Below, piece by piece: positions 55,493 to 63,981 of a DNA stretch of 64,000 nt. Location of the stretch: NCBI RefSeq assembly GCF_023554105.1, contig NZ_JAMJWE010000013.1, forward strand, positions 1 to 64,000. The letters run 5' to 3'. Origin of the DNA: Brucella sp. 21LCYQ03. Lineage in GTDB: Bacteria > Pseudomonadota > Alphaproteobacteria > Rhizobiales > Rhizobiaceae. The notes under the pieces were generated by a model, which worked only from the letters and a program-made list of their open reading frames with translations, was not told the origin of the DNA and did not search any database. Position 1 is the stretch's first letter. Each line of letters begins with the position of its first letter. The translations under genes were made by a program, and so were the position numbers.

Positions 55493-55933
55493 TCAGTTCT
55501 TCTTTTCACGATAGACCTGATGGCACGAGCCGCAATTGGCAGCGACCTGCTGGAAAACTGGCTTCAGCGCATCGAGGTCTGCAGGCTTTGCAGCGACAGC
55601 TGCTGCGGCATCCGTGCGGAACTTTTCGACGTGTTTGACGAAATCTTCCTTATTGGCCCAAATCTTTGCCGAAGCTTCAGTGTCGCCCTGATCGGAACCT
55701 GCAGGGAACAAAGTGTCGACGTCAAACTTCTTCGCGTCAGCATCAATCTTTTCCAGCGCCGCGAGAGCCGCTGCCGCATCAAAAGGCTTCTCACCCTTCA
55801 CCATTGGCGCGAGTTGCCCGACTGAGCGCCCCATGTCCTTCATGATGGCCTGACGATCAGCAATCACGTCAGCATGCGCCACACCGGCGACCAACAAAGC
55901 AACCGAACTCACAGTGAGAAAAAAGGAACGCAT
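55493..55933 (-). CDS. Class II cytochrome c (cytochrome c'/c-556 type)
   Basis: The ATG at 55933 has GGAGG 5 bases upstream. The 146-residue protein has a signal peptide (cleavage after VAHA), a four-helix bundle and a single C-terminal haem site, CGSCHQVYREKK, the class II pattern. It is a periplasmic electron carrier or NO-binding cytochrome; no clear redox partner is visible except the di-haem cytochrome encoded just downstream. Confidence 0.93.
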   Translation of the reverse strand: MRSFFLTVSSVALLVAGVAHADVIADRQAIMKDMGRSVGQLAPMVKGEKPFDAAAALAALEKIDADAKKFDVDTLFPAGSDQGDTEASAKIWANKEDFVKHVEKFRTDAAAAVAAKPADLDALKPVFQQVAANCGSCHQVYREKKN

Positions 55934-56204
55934 GTAATCCTCCACGTCTAAAATCGAGCAACACCTATATTGGGTAAAATATCCGATACAATTCGTCCTG
56001 GCGCAACCAAATCGACAGAAAATCCCAAAAATCAAAAGTAATATGCCGAATTTATAGGGAGTATTACAAATATTACACGATATTGTGAAAAACTTGAATT
56101 AAATACTATTGTTTAATTTCACTGGAATCACATTTTTAAAATCAAATGATATTTATCATGATATTTATAATCATGTTTTAACTCAAGTTAAACTGGCTGG
56201 CTCG

Positions 56205-56245
56205 AATGCATAAGTGTTTACCACTTTGCGGGATGAGCTCTGGAC
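56205..56245. repeat. Dispersed palindromic repeat, degenerate copy 3
   Basis: GTTTACCACTTTGCGGGATG followed by AGCTCTGGA resembles the right half of the copy at 31200-31279 (GGTTCCCACTTTTCGGGATG, TGCTCTAG), with several changes. Only half of the element is recognisable. Confidence 0.4.
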
Positions 56246-56252
56246 TTACCGC

Positions 56253-56279
56253 AAAGAAAAACCCCGCTTTCGCGGGGTT
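56253..56279 (-). terminator. Rho-independent terminator after sodB
   Basis: On the minus strand, AACCCCGC - GAAA - GCGGGGTT is followed by TTTCTTT, 26 bases after the sodB stop. Confidence 0.88.
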
Positions 56280-56304
56280 CTTGCAGATCACGATGAAATG
56301 GCAA

Positions 56305-56901
56305 TTATGCCTTTTCATAAAGCTCGAGCACGTAATCCCAGTTCACGAGGCTATCAACGAAAGCTTCGAGGTACTTAGGACGCGCATTGCGGTAATCGAT
56401 GTAGTAGGAGTGTTCCCACACGTCGACGCCGAGAATTGGCGTTGCGCCATGAACGAGCGGGCTTTCACCGTTTGCGGTCTTCGAGATTTCGAGCTTGCCG
56501 TTCTTAACCGACAGCCATGCCCAACCCGAACCGAACTGACCAGCGCCAGCTGCGATGAAGTCTTCGCGGAACTTGTCGTAACCGCCGAGATCGGACTCAA
56601 CAGCCTTTTCAAGCTTGCCTGGCAGCTTCTTGCCGCCGCCGTCTTTCTTCATCCAGTTCCAGAAATGGAGATGGTTGTAATGCTGACCGGCATTGTTGAA
56701 GAGTGCCTGGTTCTTGCCAAAGCTTTCCTTGACGATTTCTTCAAGGCTCTTGCCTTCAAGACCTGAACCTTCGAGCAACTTGTTACCATTGGTAACATAA
56801 GCCTGATGGTGCTTGTCGTGGTGGAATTCGAGCGTTTCGCGCGACATGAACGGAGCAAGTGCGTCATAATCGTACGGAAGGGCGGGCAGTTCAAAGGCCA
56901 T
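56305..56901 (-). CDS. sodB: Iron superoxide dismutase
   Basis: The 198-residue protein has the Fe/Mn-SOD ligands: His27 (LEFHHDKHH), His in NHLHFWNWMK's preceding NAGQHYNH region, and Asp/His in GVDVWEHSYYIDYRN. FNNAGQHYNH with a Gln-containing active site and the segment AGQFGSGWAWL favour the Fe form. It detoxifies superoxide in the cytoplasm. GGAGAG precedes the ATG. It is a single-gene unit ended by a terminator. Confidence 0.95.
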   Translation of the reverse strand: MAFELPALPYDYDALAPFMSRETLEFHHDKHHQAYVTNGNKLLEGSGLEGKSLEEIVKESFGKNQALFNNAGQHYNHLHFWNWMKKDGGGKKLPGKLEKAVESDLGGYDKFREDFIAAGAGQFGSGWAWLSVKNGKLEISKTANGESPLVHGATPILGVDVWEHSYYIDYRNARPKYLEAFVDSLVNWDYVLELYEKA

Positions 56902-57129
56902 CGGAACTCTCCTCTTGTGTCTTTCAGCTTACCTTGAGCAGCTGACCATGGGCAGTGCGAACACATGCCCTAAAACTTGCGTGCGCAATCTACATAGGCC
57001 GCAACGTCGCATGCGGCAATGGCGCATTTTTTAAATTCACCCACCAAATCAATGAATTTTTATTGAAATTGCATAAGGATAGGGTTCACTTTACTTTTTT
57101 TGAGATTGATGCACGAACGGAGAAAATCG

Positions 57130-57783
57130 TTGCCCCATAGTTCTTATGTTTTCGACGCGTATGGCACATTGTTTGATGTGCATTCCGCTGTGCGCAGACA
57201 TGAGGATAAAGCGGGGCCGGATGGCGCTGCGTTTTCTTTGCTTTGGCGTACAAAACAACTCGAATATTCATGGACTCTCAGTCTGATGGGCGAATATCGC
57301 GACTTCTGGAAACTTACAGAAGACGCGCTGGATTTCGCCTTTGCGCGTTACCCGTCGGTAAATAAAGCACTGCGCAGCGATCTACTGGAAGCTTATTGGA
57401 AGCTCGATTGCTACCCGGAAGTGCCGGCCGCCTTGAAAAGCCTGAAAAGCCGAGGCGCGCGATTGGCTATTCTCTCCAACGGTTCACCCAAAATGCTGGA
57501 GGCTGCCGTCAAATCCTCAGCGCTGGATGTGCTGCTTGATGATGTCATCTCTGCTGATAGCGTAAAGCGCTATAAAACATCGCCTTCGGTCTATGAACTG
57601 ATCACGATGCAGTGGCGGCTTTATCCATCGGCAATCTCATTCCAGTCATCCAACCGATGGGATGTTGCGGGCGCTGCGCGATTCGGTATGCGTGCCGTGT
57701 GGATCAACCGCTCCAATCAACCCGATGAATATAAGCAGTATCCGCCTACGCTCATTCTCCCGAATCTGCAGTTACTGGATTAA
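57130..57783 (+). CDS. Haloacid dehalogenase, type II (HAD superfamily)
   Basis: The HAD motifs are complete: nucleophile Asp9 in YVFDAYGTLFDVHSA, motif II LSNGSP, the catalytic Lys in RYKTSPSVYEL and motif III SSNRWDVAGAARFG. The type II dehalogenase subgroup is shown by the YSWTLSLMGEYRDFW and NRWDV segments. It hydrolyses 2-haloacids, or acts on a related substrate. The TTG at 57130 has GGAG 8 bases upstream; the ATG at 57109 (MHERRKS) is an alternative with a weaker site. Confidence 0.88.
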   Translation: MPHSSYVFDAYGTLFDVHSAVRRHEDKAGPDGAAFSLLWRTKQLEYSWTLSLMGEYRDFWKLTEDALDFAFARYPSVNKALRSDLLEAYWKLDCYPEVPAALKSLKSRGARLAILSNGSPKMLEAAVKSSALDVLLDDVISADSVKRYKTSPSVYELITMQWRLYPSAISFQSSNRWDVAGAARFGMRAVWINRSNQPDEYKQYPPTLILPNLQLLD

Positions 57784-58061
57784 GTATCACTAAAACTTGA
57801 ATATGCGGCGCGATGAACAACCCACAGTTACCGGCAAAATTGTGTCGCAACGGCAACACATGCGGCCTTGCGGCCAATAAGCCACGTTTAGGCCTTATTA
57901 TAAACGGGGGAAGACCACATTTATCGGGCGTTTTGCCAGCAACTAAATGCATTCAAACTCGTTATCACTGCGGAATTCGCGACTATTACAACGAATGGTC
58001 GCACTTCATTAACCCTAACTGTTGTATCTAACACCCCTCCCGTCACCAATCTGGTTTTCAT

Positions 58062-58778
58062 ATGCAAACGACCCTTACCCGCCGTTCCTTTTTAACGGCC
58101 ATGACAGTAACAGCGGCGGCCGGCCTCGCAGGCTGTGCTCAGTTGGGGCAGAATGTTCCAATCGTTGATGTTGACGCCAATGGCAACCCTATCAACAGAA
58201 CGCCACAAGGCAATGTCGACTCTTCCTATGGAAGTTGGGCATCCATGTATGCGGCTGTTGAAGACAACGGCTATCAGCTCCCTGCTATTCCGATCCAGAA
58301 GATGGACAAGCGCTATCTGCGACAGGTCGTGCAGGATCCGACCGGCGAAATGCCAGGCACGATCGTTGTCGATACAACTAATCGTTTCCTTTATCTGGTA
58401 CTCGGTAATGGTCAGGCAATGCGTTATGGCGTCGGCATTGGCCGCGATGGCTTTGCATGGTCAGGCCGCGCAGTCATTCAGTACAAGCGCGAATGGCCAC
58501 GTTGGACACCACCGGATGAGATGGTTGCCCGTCAGCCAGAACTTGAACCATATAGCTCGCGTAACGGCGGCATGGGTCCGGGCCTCAAAAACCCGCTTGG
58601 CGCACGCGCACTTTACATCTTCAAAGATGGCAAAGACACAATCTATCGTATCCACGGCAACCCGGAATGGTGGTCAATCGGCAAGGCAGTTTCATCAGGC
58701 TGCGTCCGTATGCTCAATCAAGACATCATGGATCTTTACAATCGCGTTCCGCCAAAATCACCTATTCTGGTTATGTAA
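58062..58778 (+). CDS. L,D-transpeptidase (YkuD), lipoprotein or Tat-exported
   Basis: The N-terminus TRRSFLTAMTVTAAAGLAGC has both a twin-arginine-like RRSFL motif and a lipobox LAGC. The YkuD catalytic site is IHGNPEWWSIGKAVSSGCVR, with Cys214. It forms 3-3 peptidoglycan cross-links or attaches outer-membrane proteins to the wall, which is important in Brucella and Agrobacterium relatives. The ATG is preceded by a weak site. A bidirectional terminator separates it from the next gene. Confidence 0.93.
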   Translation: MQTTLTRRSFLTAMTVTAAAGLAGCAQLGQNVPIVDVDANGNPINRTPQGNVDSSYGSWASMYAAVEDNGYQLPAIPIQKMDKRYLRQVVQDPTGEMPGTIVVDTTNRFLYLVLGNGQAMRYGVGIGRDGFAWSGRAVIQYKREWPRWTPPDEMVARQPELEPYSSRNGGMGPGLKNPLGARALYIFKDGKDTIYRIHGNPEWWSIGKAVSSGCVRMLNQDIMDLYNRVPPKSPILVM

Positions 58779-58800
58779 TCGGCAATTAGCGATGGAAATA

Positions 58801-58828
58801 AAAAAGCCCCGGAAATCCGGGGCTTTTT
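58801..58828. terminator. Bidirectional terminator
   Basis: AAAAAGCCCCGG - AAAT - CCGGGGCTTTTT serves the L,D-transpeptidase gene on the plus strand and the HerA-like gene on the minus strand. Confidence 0.93.
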
Positions 58829-58849
58829 CTATCTTACAAACGCTATCTA

Positions 58850-60364
58850 TCAGCGCTTGAAGCTACCAAGAATGCCACGCACCAATGCGCGCCCCAATGA
58901 TGTACTCACGGAGCGCACGACTGATTTCATCGCCGTTTCAGCCACCGTCTGACGACCCGAACGGCGACCTGTTCCGAATGCGGTTCCCATAATCTCACCA
59001 AAAAGTCCGCCCCCCTCACTGGGTTCATCCGCTTTGGTTTTCTGCTGTGCGTCAGCTGAAGCCTGCGCTTTTCTAGCCAGCATTTCAAAAGCTGAATCCC
59101 GATCAACAGCCTGATCATACTGACCGGCCACAGGGCTTACTGCCATGATTCGCGCACGTGCTTCTGGTGACAGCGGCCCAATTTGTGACGCTGGTGGACG
59201 GATTAACGTGCGCTGCACCATGGATGGAACGCCCTTCGCCTGCAAAGTCGAAACCAGCGCCTCACCTGTCGAAAGATTGGTGATCGCCTCATAGGTTTTG
59301 AAATCAGGATTTGGGCGGAACGTATCGGCAGCTGTCTTCACGGCATTGGTTTCACGTGGCGTGTATGCGCGAAGCGCGTGCTGAACGCGATTGCCAAGCT
59401 GCGCCAATACCGATTCTGGCACATCAAGCGGGTTCTGTGTGACGAAATAAACGCCAACGCCTTTCGAACGGATCAGGCGAACCACCTGCTCCACACGATC
59501 AACAAGCGCCTTTGGCGCTTCATCAAACAGCAAATGCGCTTCATCAAAGAAGAAGACCAGACGCGGCTTATCCGGGTCGCCAACTTCGGGCAGTTCCTCA
59601 AATAGCTCCGACATCAGCCACAGCAGGAATGTCGAATAAAGACGCGGGCTCATCATCAGCTTGTCAGCTGCAAGCACACTGATCACACCACGACCATCGG
59701 TCGTCGTGCGCATCAGATCAGAAATACGCAATGCTGGCTCACCAAAGAACTTGGTTCCACCCTGCTGATCCAGAACCAGCAGCGAGCGCTGAATAGCACC
59801 GACGGAAGCCTTGTTGACGTTGCCGTATTTCGCAGAAAGCTCAGCCGAGCGCTCAGCCATTTCTGCAAGAATGGCCTGCAAGTCCTTCAGGTCCAGCAAA
59901 AGCAAGCCTTCTTCATCCGCAAGACGGAATGCAACGTTAAGCACACCTTCCTGCGCATCAGTCAGGCTCATCAGGCGCGAGAGCAGCAGCGGCCCCATTT
60001 CTGAAATGGTCGCGCGAACAGGATGTCCCTTTTCGCCGAAAATATCCCAAAAGATAACAGGCGAAGCACGCAGCTCATAAGGATTAAGTTCAACTTCTTC
60101 AGCGCGTTTTGTGAGATTTTCGTTCGCCACGCCGGGCGCGGCAATGCCGGAAAGATCGCTCTTAATATCTGCACAAAAAACCGGAACACCCGCGGCAGAA
60201 AAGCTCTCAGCCAAAACTTGCAAAGTAACTGTCTTACCCGTGCCCGTCGCACCAGTGACAAGGCCATGCCTGTTGCCATATTTCAGAGCGAGATATTCTG
60301 GCTGCTGATAGGAATCATCAGGTTTGCGGCTTGCACCAAGAAAAATTGCATCATCGGCGGTCAT
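58850..60364 (-). CDS. HerA-like ATPase, DUF853/YjgR family
   Basis: The ATG at 60364 (MTADDAIFLGAS) gives 504 residues; the frame is open to 60430. Walker A is TGATGTGKTVTLQVLAESFS and Walker B is LVFFFDEAHLLFDEAP, followed by the HerA/FtsK-type TQNPLDVPESVLAQLGNRVQ segment. DUF853 proteins form hexameric NTPases of uncertain role. A hydrophobic low-complexity tail (GGGLFGEIMGTAFGTGRRSG) is typical. It is divergent from the DUF2267-like gene, which may share its control region. Confidence 0.9.
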   Translation of the reverse strand: MTADDAIFLGASRKPDDSYQQPEYLALKYGNRHGLVTGATGTGKTVTLQVLAESFSAAGVPVFCADIKSDLSGIAAPGVANENLTKRAEEVELNPYELRASPVIFWDIFGEKGHPVRATISEMGPLLLSRLMSLTDAQEGVLNVAFRLADEEGLLLLDLKDLQAILAEMAERSAELSAKYGNVNKASVGAIQRSLLVLDQQGGTKFFGEPALRISDLMRTTTDGRGVISVLAADKLMMSPRLYSTFLLWLMSELFEELPEVGDPDKPRLVFFFDEAHLLFDEAPKALVDRVEQVVRLIRSKGVGVYFVTQNPLDVPESVLAQLGNRVQHALRAYTPRETNAVKTAADTFRPNPDFKTYEAITNLSTGEALVSTLQAKGVPSMVQRTLIRPPASQIGPLSPEARARIMAVSPVAGQYDQAVDRDSAFEMLARKAQASADAQQKTKADEPSEGGGLFGEIMGTAFGTGRRSGRQTVAETAMKSVVRSVSTSLGRALVRGILGSFKR

Positions 60365-60537
60365 CAGCCATGTCGCTCCGTAAAAGGTTTGCTTACAATA
60401 CGATATACCAGCAGCACCGTCGCGCAACAACGATAACGCTAAATTCCGTATCCAGACTTAATTTCCAGCTTTTGTTGAAGACAAATTCCGCAGATTTTAG
60501 CTCAGGAATACTTGCAAAGCGTTCGCGACAATGCATA

Positions 60538-60551
60538 TTACGTAAACGTAA
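60538..60551. promoter_or_regulatory. Palindrome TTACGTAAACGTAA, LiuR-like operator
   Basis: A near-perfect inverted repeat, TTACGT-AA-ACGTAA, lies 20 bases upstream of the DUF2267-like gene start and overlaps its likely promoter. It shares the core ACGTAAACGT with 296-311. The regulator is unknown; a MerR-type protein is a reasonable guess. Confidence 0.4.
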
Positions 60552-60570
60552 GATATTTCGGGAGAGTCTC

Positions 60571-60933
60571 ATGGAAGAACTGATCGCGCGCATAACCTCC
60601 AATGTTGGCATTGATGCAGCAACGGCAGAAAAGGCCGTCGGTATGATTTTGGCGTTTCTGCAAAAGGAAGGCCCAGCCGATAAGGTTCAGCAGCTGCTGG
60701 CAGCTTTTCCGGGTGCGGAAGAAGCGATTTCGCAGGTTAAAGGCGGCGGTTTTCTCTCCGGTTTGATGGGCGGCGTAATGGGCCTTGGCTCGCAGCTCAT
60801 GAGCGCAGGACTTGGCATGGGTGAGATTTCCGGTGTTGCCAAAGAAACCATACGTTTCGCCAAGGAAAAAGCTGGCGTAGAACCAGTTGATGCTGTTGTG
60901 GGATCGATCCCCGGCCTCGGCCAGTTCATCTAA
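60571..60933 (+). CDS. DUF2267-like small protein
   Basis: The ATG at 60571 has GGGAG 7 bases upstream. The 120-residue product begins with a helical region (NVGIDAATAEKAVGMILAFL; ADKVQQLLAAFPGAEEAI), followed by a Gly-rich, Met-containing stretch (GGGFLSGLMGGVMGLGSQLM) and KETIRFAKEKAGVEPVDAVV. The pattern resembles DUF2267/DUF2780-type proteins. Its function is unknown. A palindromic operator-like site lies just upstream and a terminator just downstream, so it is a single-gene unit. Confidence 0.75.
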   Translation: MEELIARITSNVGIDAATAEKAVGMILAFLQKEGPADKVQQLLAAFPGAEEAISQVKGGGFLSGLMGGVMGLGSQLMSAGLGMGEISGVAKETIRFAKEKAGVEPVDAVVGSIPGLGQFI

Positions 60934-60949
60934 GTTTTGACGATAAACA

Positions 60950-60977
60950 AAAGCCCCGGAAAACCGGGGCTTTTTTT
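60950..60977. terminator. Bidirectional terminator
   Basis: AAAGCCCCGG - AAAA - CCGGGGCTTTTTTTT lies between the convergent DUF2267-like and MFS genes, 17 bases after the former. Confidence 0.93.
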
Positions 60978-62242
60978 TAACCTTGCACGACTTTTACGCC
61001 GACATGTTTTGATCGACCAGCGCCCCAGCCATTGATGGCAGCGCCTATTCCAAGCACCGCAAAGAATATGCCGCAGGCTGCAAAGCTGCCCGTCGCACTG
61101 TGGATTAAGCCAACCACCAGCGGCCCAATCGACGCCAGCGTGTAGCCGATACATTGCGCCATGCCCGACAAATGCGCAGCCGTATGCGAATCGGGCGAAC
61201 GCAGCACGATGACCATCATCGCAGCAGCGATGAGCCCACCCTGACCAAAGCCCTGAATAATTGCCAGCAGCCAAAAGCTCCATTGCGGCAGATAGAGAAA
61301 ACCCATCAATGGAAGTGCTGCGCTCAAGCAAAGCACAACATTGAGCAGGCTCTGGCTCTTCTGCCGGACAGCAATCGAAGGGATTGCAAGGCAGGTTACG
61401 ACCTGCACCATGATCGAAAACGAAACCAGCCCGCCTGCCGCCGTTCCGCTCAGCCCCTGCTCACGCAAAATCGGTGCGAGCCAACCAAAGACAATATAGG
61501 CCATGGAGGATTGCAGTCCCATGAAGAACGTCACCTGCCATGCAAGCTTGTCTTTCCATAAGCCGATAACTTTGAAGCCAGAATGCACAACATTGTGTCT
61601 TGCCCGCAAAGCTTGTGGCAACCACAGCGCCAGGACAAGCGCCGCCGGCAGTGCCCAGAAAGCCAGTGCCAAATTCCATGACCCGCCCAGCATGTGCTCA
61701 ATTGGAATGGTGAAACCAGCTGCCGCCGCCGCACCACCACACAGCGCCATTGTATAAAGGCCGGTCATTATCGCTGCGGTTTTGGGGAAGTCACGTTTGA
61801 CGACGCCCGGAAGCAAAACATTGCCGGTGGCGATAGCCGCACCAGCAAGCGTGGCACCAATATAAAGAGATGCTGAATTGCCGATGCCGCGGATCGCTGT
61901 GCCAATCGTCAAAACAATCAGCACAAACAGCAGCACTTTTTCCGCACCAAAACGCTGTGCAAGACGCGGCGCAAAGGGTGCAAAAACGCCAAGACATACA
62001 ACAGGGAGCGTTGTCAGGATACCCGCAGCAACACCCGACATGCCAGTCGCTTCAATGATTTCAGGCAAAAGCACAGATACACTGGAAAACACCGGGCGCA
62101 GATTGGCAGCAATCAACACAAGGCTCAGACCTAACAGAATACGCAGAGCTTTGCTTTGTTTCGGCGGCAAAGGTGGCTGCGGCACGCTGTCGATTTCAGC
62201 ATCGACCAGAGCGACATCGGCCGCAGGATTTGTGTGGCTCAT
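60977..62242 (-). CDS. MFS transporter, CynX/NimT-like
   Basis: The protein has twelve predicted membrane segments; NLRPVFSSVSVLLPEIIEAT and GLQSSMAYIVFGWLAPILRE are characteristic of the CynX/NimT group of MFS permeases. Substrates of this group include cyanate and nitroimidazole-like compounds; the substrate here is unknown. The frame extends to 62260; I prefer the ATG at 62242 (MSHTNPAAD), with AAAGG about 10 bases upstream. Confidence 0.85.
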   Translation of the reverse strand: MSHTNPAADVALVDAEIDSVPQPPLPPKQSKALRILLGLSLVLIAANLRPVFSSVSVLLPEIIEATGMSGVAAGILTTLPVVCLGVFAPFAPRLAQRFGAEKVLLFVLIVLTIGTAIRGIGNSASLYIGATLAGAAIATGNVLLPGVVKRDFPKTAAIMTGLYTMALCGGAAAAAGFTIPIEHMLGGSWNLALAFWALPAALVLALWLPQALRARHNVVHSGFKVIGLWKDKLAWQVTFFMGLQSSMAYIVFGWLAPILREQGLSGTAAGGLVSFSIMVQVVTCLAIPSIAVRQKSQSLLNVVLCLSAALPLMGFLYLPQWSFWLLAIIQGFGQGGLIAAAMMVIVLRSPDSHTAAHLSGMAQCIGYTLASIGPLVVGLIHSATGSFAACGIFFAVLGIGAAINGWGAGRSKHVGVKVVQG

Positions 62243-62418
62243 ATCGCCAACACCTTTCATTCAATCACATCAAGAAACAGCGATGTACTACATCGTACGC
62301 ATGGAGCAATAGCTTAAACGGTGTGATAATTGACCAAATGAAGCCGTTTGCCTCATTCCGTTAACAATTTTAACGCAATGTGGCAGCTGAACTTTCAGAC
62401 TTCAAAACTGGGTGCCGC

Positions 62419-63411
62419 ATGATCAATCTTTACTGCCTGAACGGAGATCATCTCGAACGCGTCGAGGTTGAACCGGGCACGCCTTTGCCTGAAAATGTTA
62501 TCTGGATTGACCTGCTTGCACCCGGCGTCAATGAAGATCACATCGTCGAAGCATGGACTGGGATTTCGATCCCGACCCGCGAGGACATGACGGAAATTGA
62601 GGAATCCAGCCGTTTTTATATGGAAAACGGTGCGCAATATCTGACTGTGCCAATTCTTCATGCGGTTGATCTCGACCATCGGGAACTTGCACCCGTAACC
62701 TTTATCATCCATGGCCAGCGTCTCGTAACCGTGCGTTATGCCAATCCGAAATCGGTCAGCATTTATATCACGCGCGCAACAAAGCCCGGCAATGGACTAA
62801 TCCCCGCCAAATGCTCCGGCCTTTCAATCATGCTTGGCATCACCGAAGCCACGACCAACCGTCTTGCCGATATTCTTGAAGGCGTTGCTGGAAAGATTGA
62901 TGCGGCATCGCACTCGATCTATCGCCGCCAGCCAAAAGCACGCCCCATGACAACCGAGGATTTCCGGCACATTCTCACGCAGATCGGTGGCCAAGGTACG
63001 TTTTTATCGCGCATGCGGGAAAGTCTTGCCGGTGTCAGTCGCATGCTGGTTTATCTGTCCGCAATCAACAGCCCTGTAGCGACCAAAAAAGACACGCGCT
63101 CATGGATCAAATCACTGGAACGCGATGCGCAGTCACTCGTCGCCTATGTGGATTTTCTCTCCAACAAGGTCACATTCCTGCTTGATACGATCGTGGGTCT
63201 CATTTCCGTTGAGCAAAACGCGATTATCAAGATCTTCTCAGTCGCAGCAGTGGGCTTCATGCCTCCAACTTTGGTCGCATCTATCTATGGCATGAACTTC
63301 TCATTCATGCCCGAACTCAACTCGCCATGGGGCTATCCGATGGCGCTTGGCCTGATGGTTGCCTCGGCCCTGTTGCCGCTGTTCTATTTCCGCCGAAAAG
63401 GGTGGTTGTAG
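62419..63411 (+). CDS. corA: CorA-family magnesium/cobalt transporter
   Basis: The 330-residue protein has a cytoplasmic funnel domain and two C-terminal membrane helices; the signature YGMNFSFMPELNSPWGYPMA contains the GMN selectivity motif. It forms pentameric Mg2+ channels. The ATG at 62419 (MINLYCLNGD) is the usual family start; a GTG at 62380 would add 13 residues. It is convergent with the GreA/B-like gene, with a one-base gap. Confidence 0.95.
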   Translation: MINLYCLNGDHLERVEVEPGTPLPENVIWIDLLAPGVNEDHIVEAWTGISIPTREDMTEIEESSRFYMENGAQYLTVPILHAVDLDHRELAPVTFIIHGQRLVTVRYANPKSVSIYITRATKPGNGLIPAKCSGLSIMLGITEATTNRLADILEGVAGKIDAASHSIYRRQPKARPMTTEDFRHILTQIGGQGTFLSRMRESLAGVSRMLVYLSAINSPVATKKDTRSWIKSLERDAQSLVAYVDFLSNKVTFLLDTIVGLISVEQNAIIKIFSVAAVGFMPPTLVASIYGMNFSFMPELNSPWGYPMALGLMVASALLPLFYFRRKGWL

Positions 63412-63412
63412 C

Positions 63413-63880
63413 TCACACCGACAGCGACACGATCTCCCAATCTTTGCCATTGATTTTCAGCACGTCACCCGCTGGCTTGCCAAAAAGCATGATGGCAACC
63501 GGAGCCATATGGGAGATTTTGCCCTCCGATGGATTGGCTTCATCTTCGCCAACGATAGTCCAGGTGCGGGTGTCGCCTTCATCGAGGTTTTCAAGCTCTA
63601 CAGTCATCCCAAACCGCACCACATCGCTGTCCGGTTCAGGTACTGATAGTTCGGCGGTTTCGCGACGCGATGTCCAATAGCGCAGATCACGCGAAAGACG
63701 TGCGATGGCGGAACGTTCGCCCGCGACATTGGCCTCAGCCAGTTCGCGGTGAAGCCGTGCGAACTCGTCGTCAATCATCTTCAAACCGTTCGGCGTGACG
63801 AGATTGCGATGCGGACTAATCGGACGCTCACCGAGATCGGTTGGCGCGTCGTCCTGTTCTTTTGTGAAAGCTCTGCTCAT
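63413..63880 (-). CDS. GreA/GreB-family transcription elongation factor
   Basis: The 155-residue protein has an N-terminal coiled coil (GLKMIDDEFARLHRELAEAN; ERSAIARLSRDLRYWTSRRE) and a C-terminal FKBP-like domain (VVRFGMTVELENLDEGDTRT; WTIVGEDEANPSEGKISHMA; PVAIMLFGKPAGD). It stimulates transcript cleavage by stalled RNA polymerase. The sequence between GreA and GreB types is not decisive, so I give no symbol. Confidence 0.9.
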   Translation of the reverse strand: MSRAFTKEQDDAPTDLGERPISPHRNLVTPNGLKMIDDEFARLHRELAEANVAGERSAIARLSRDLRYWTSRRETAELSVPEPDSDVVRFGMTVELENLDEGDTRTWTIVGEDEANPSEGKISHMAPVAIMLFGKPAGDVLKINGKDWEIVSLSV

Positions 63881-63981
63881 GCTCTGAATGTATGCAGAGC
63901 AGTCATTCCCCGCAAGCCCACAAGTTTGAAGCTACTCCACGAAAGCCTCAATCCGCGTTTCAAATGCCTTTAGATTTTTTA

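Larger units (their letters stand above)
55934..56304. other. AT-rich intergenic region upstream of the cytochrome genes
   Basis: This 371-base stretch contains the presumed cytochrome promoter, a very AT-rich segment (56060-56180) with several TTTAA/TTAAA runs, a degenerate repeat copy (56205-56245) and the sodB terminator (56253-56279). No ORF is credible. Confidence 0.5.

Noticed and set aside
58135-58860. 241-aa open frame on the plus strand
   Set aside because: It overlaps the L,D-transpeptidase in another frame; the latter has a signal peptide and full catalytic site.
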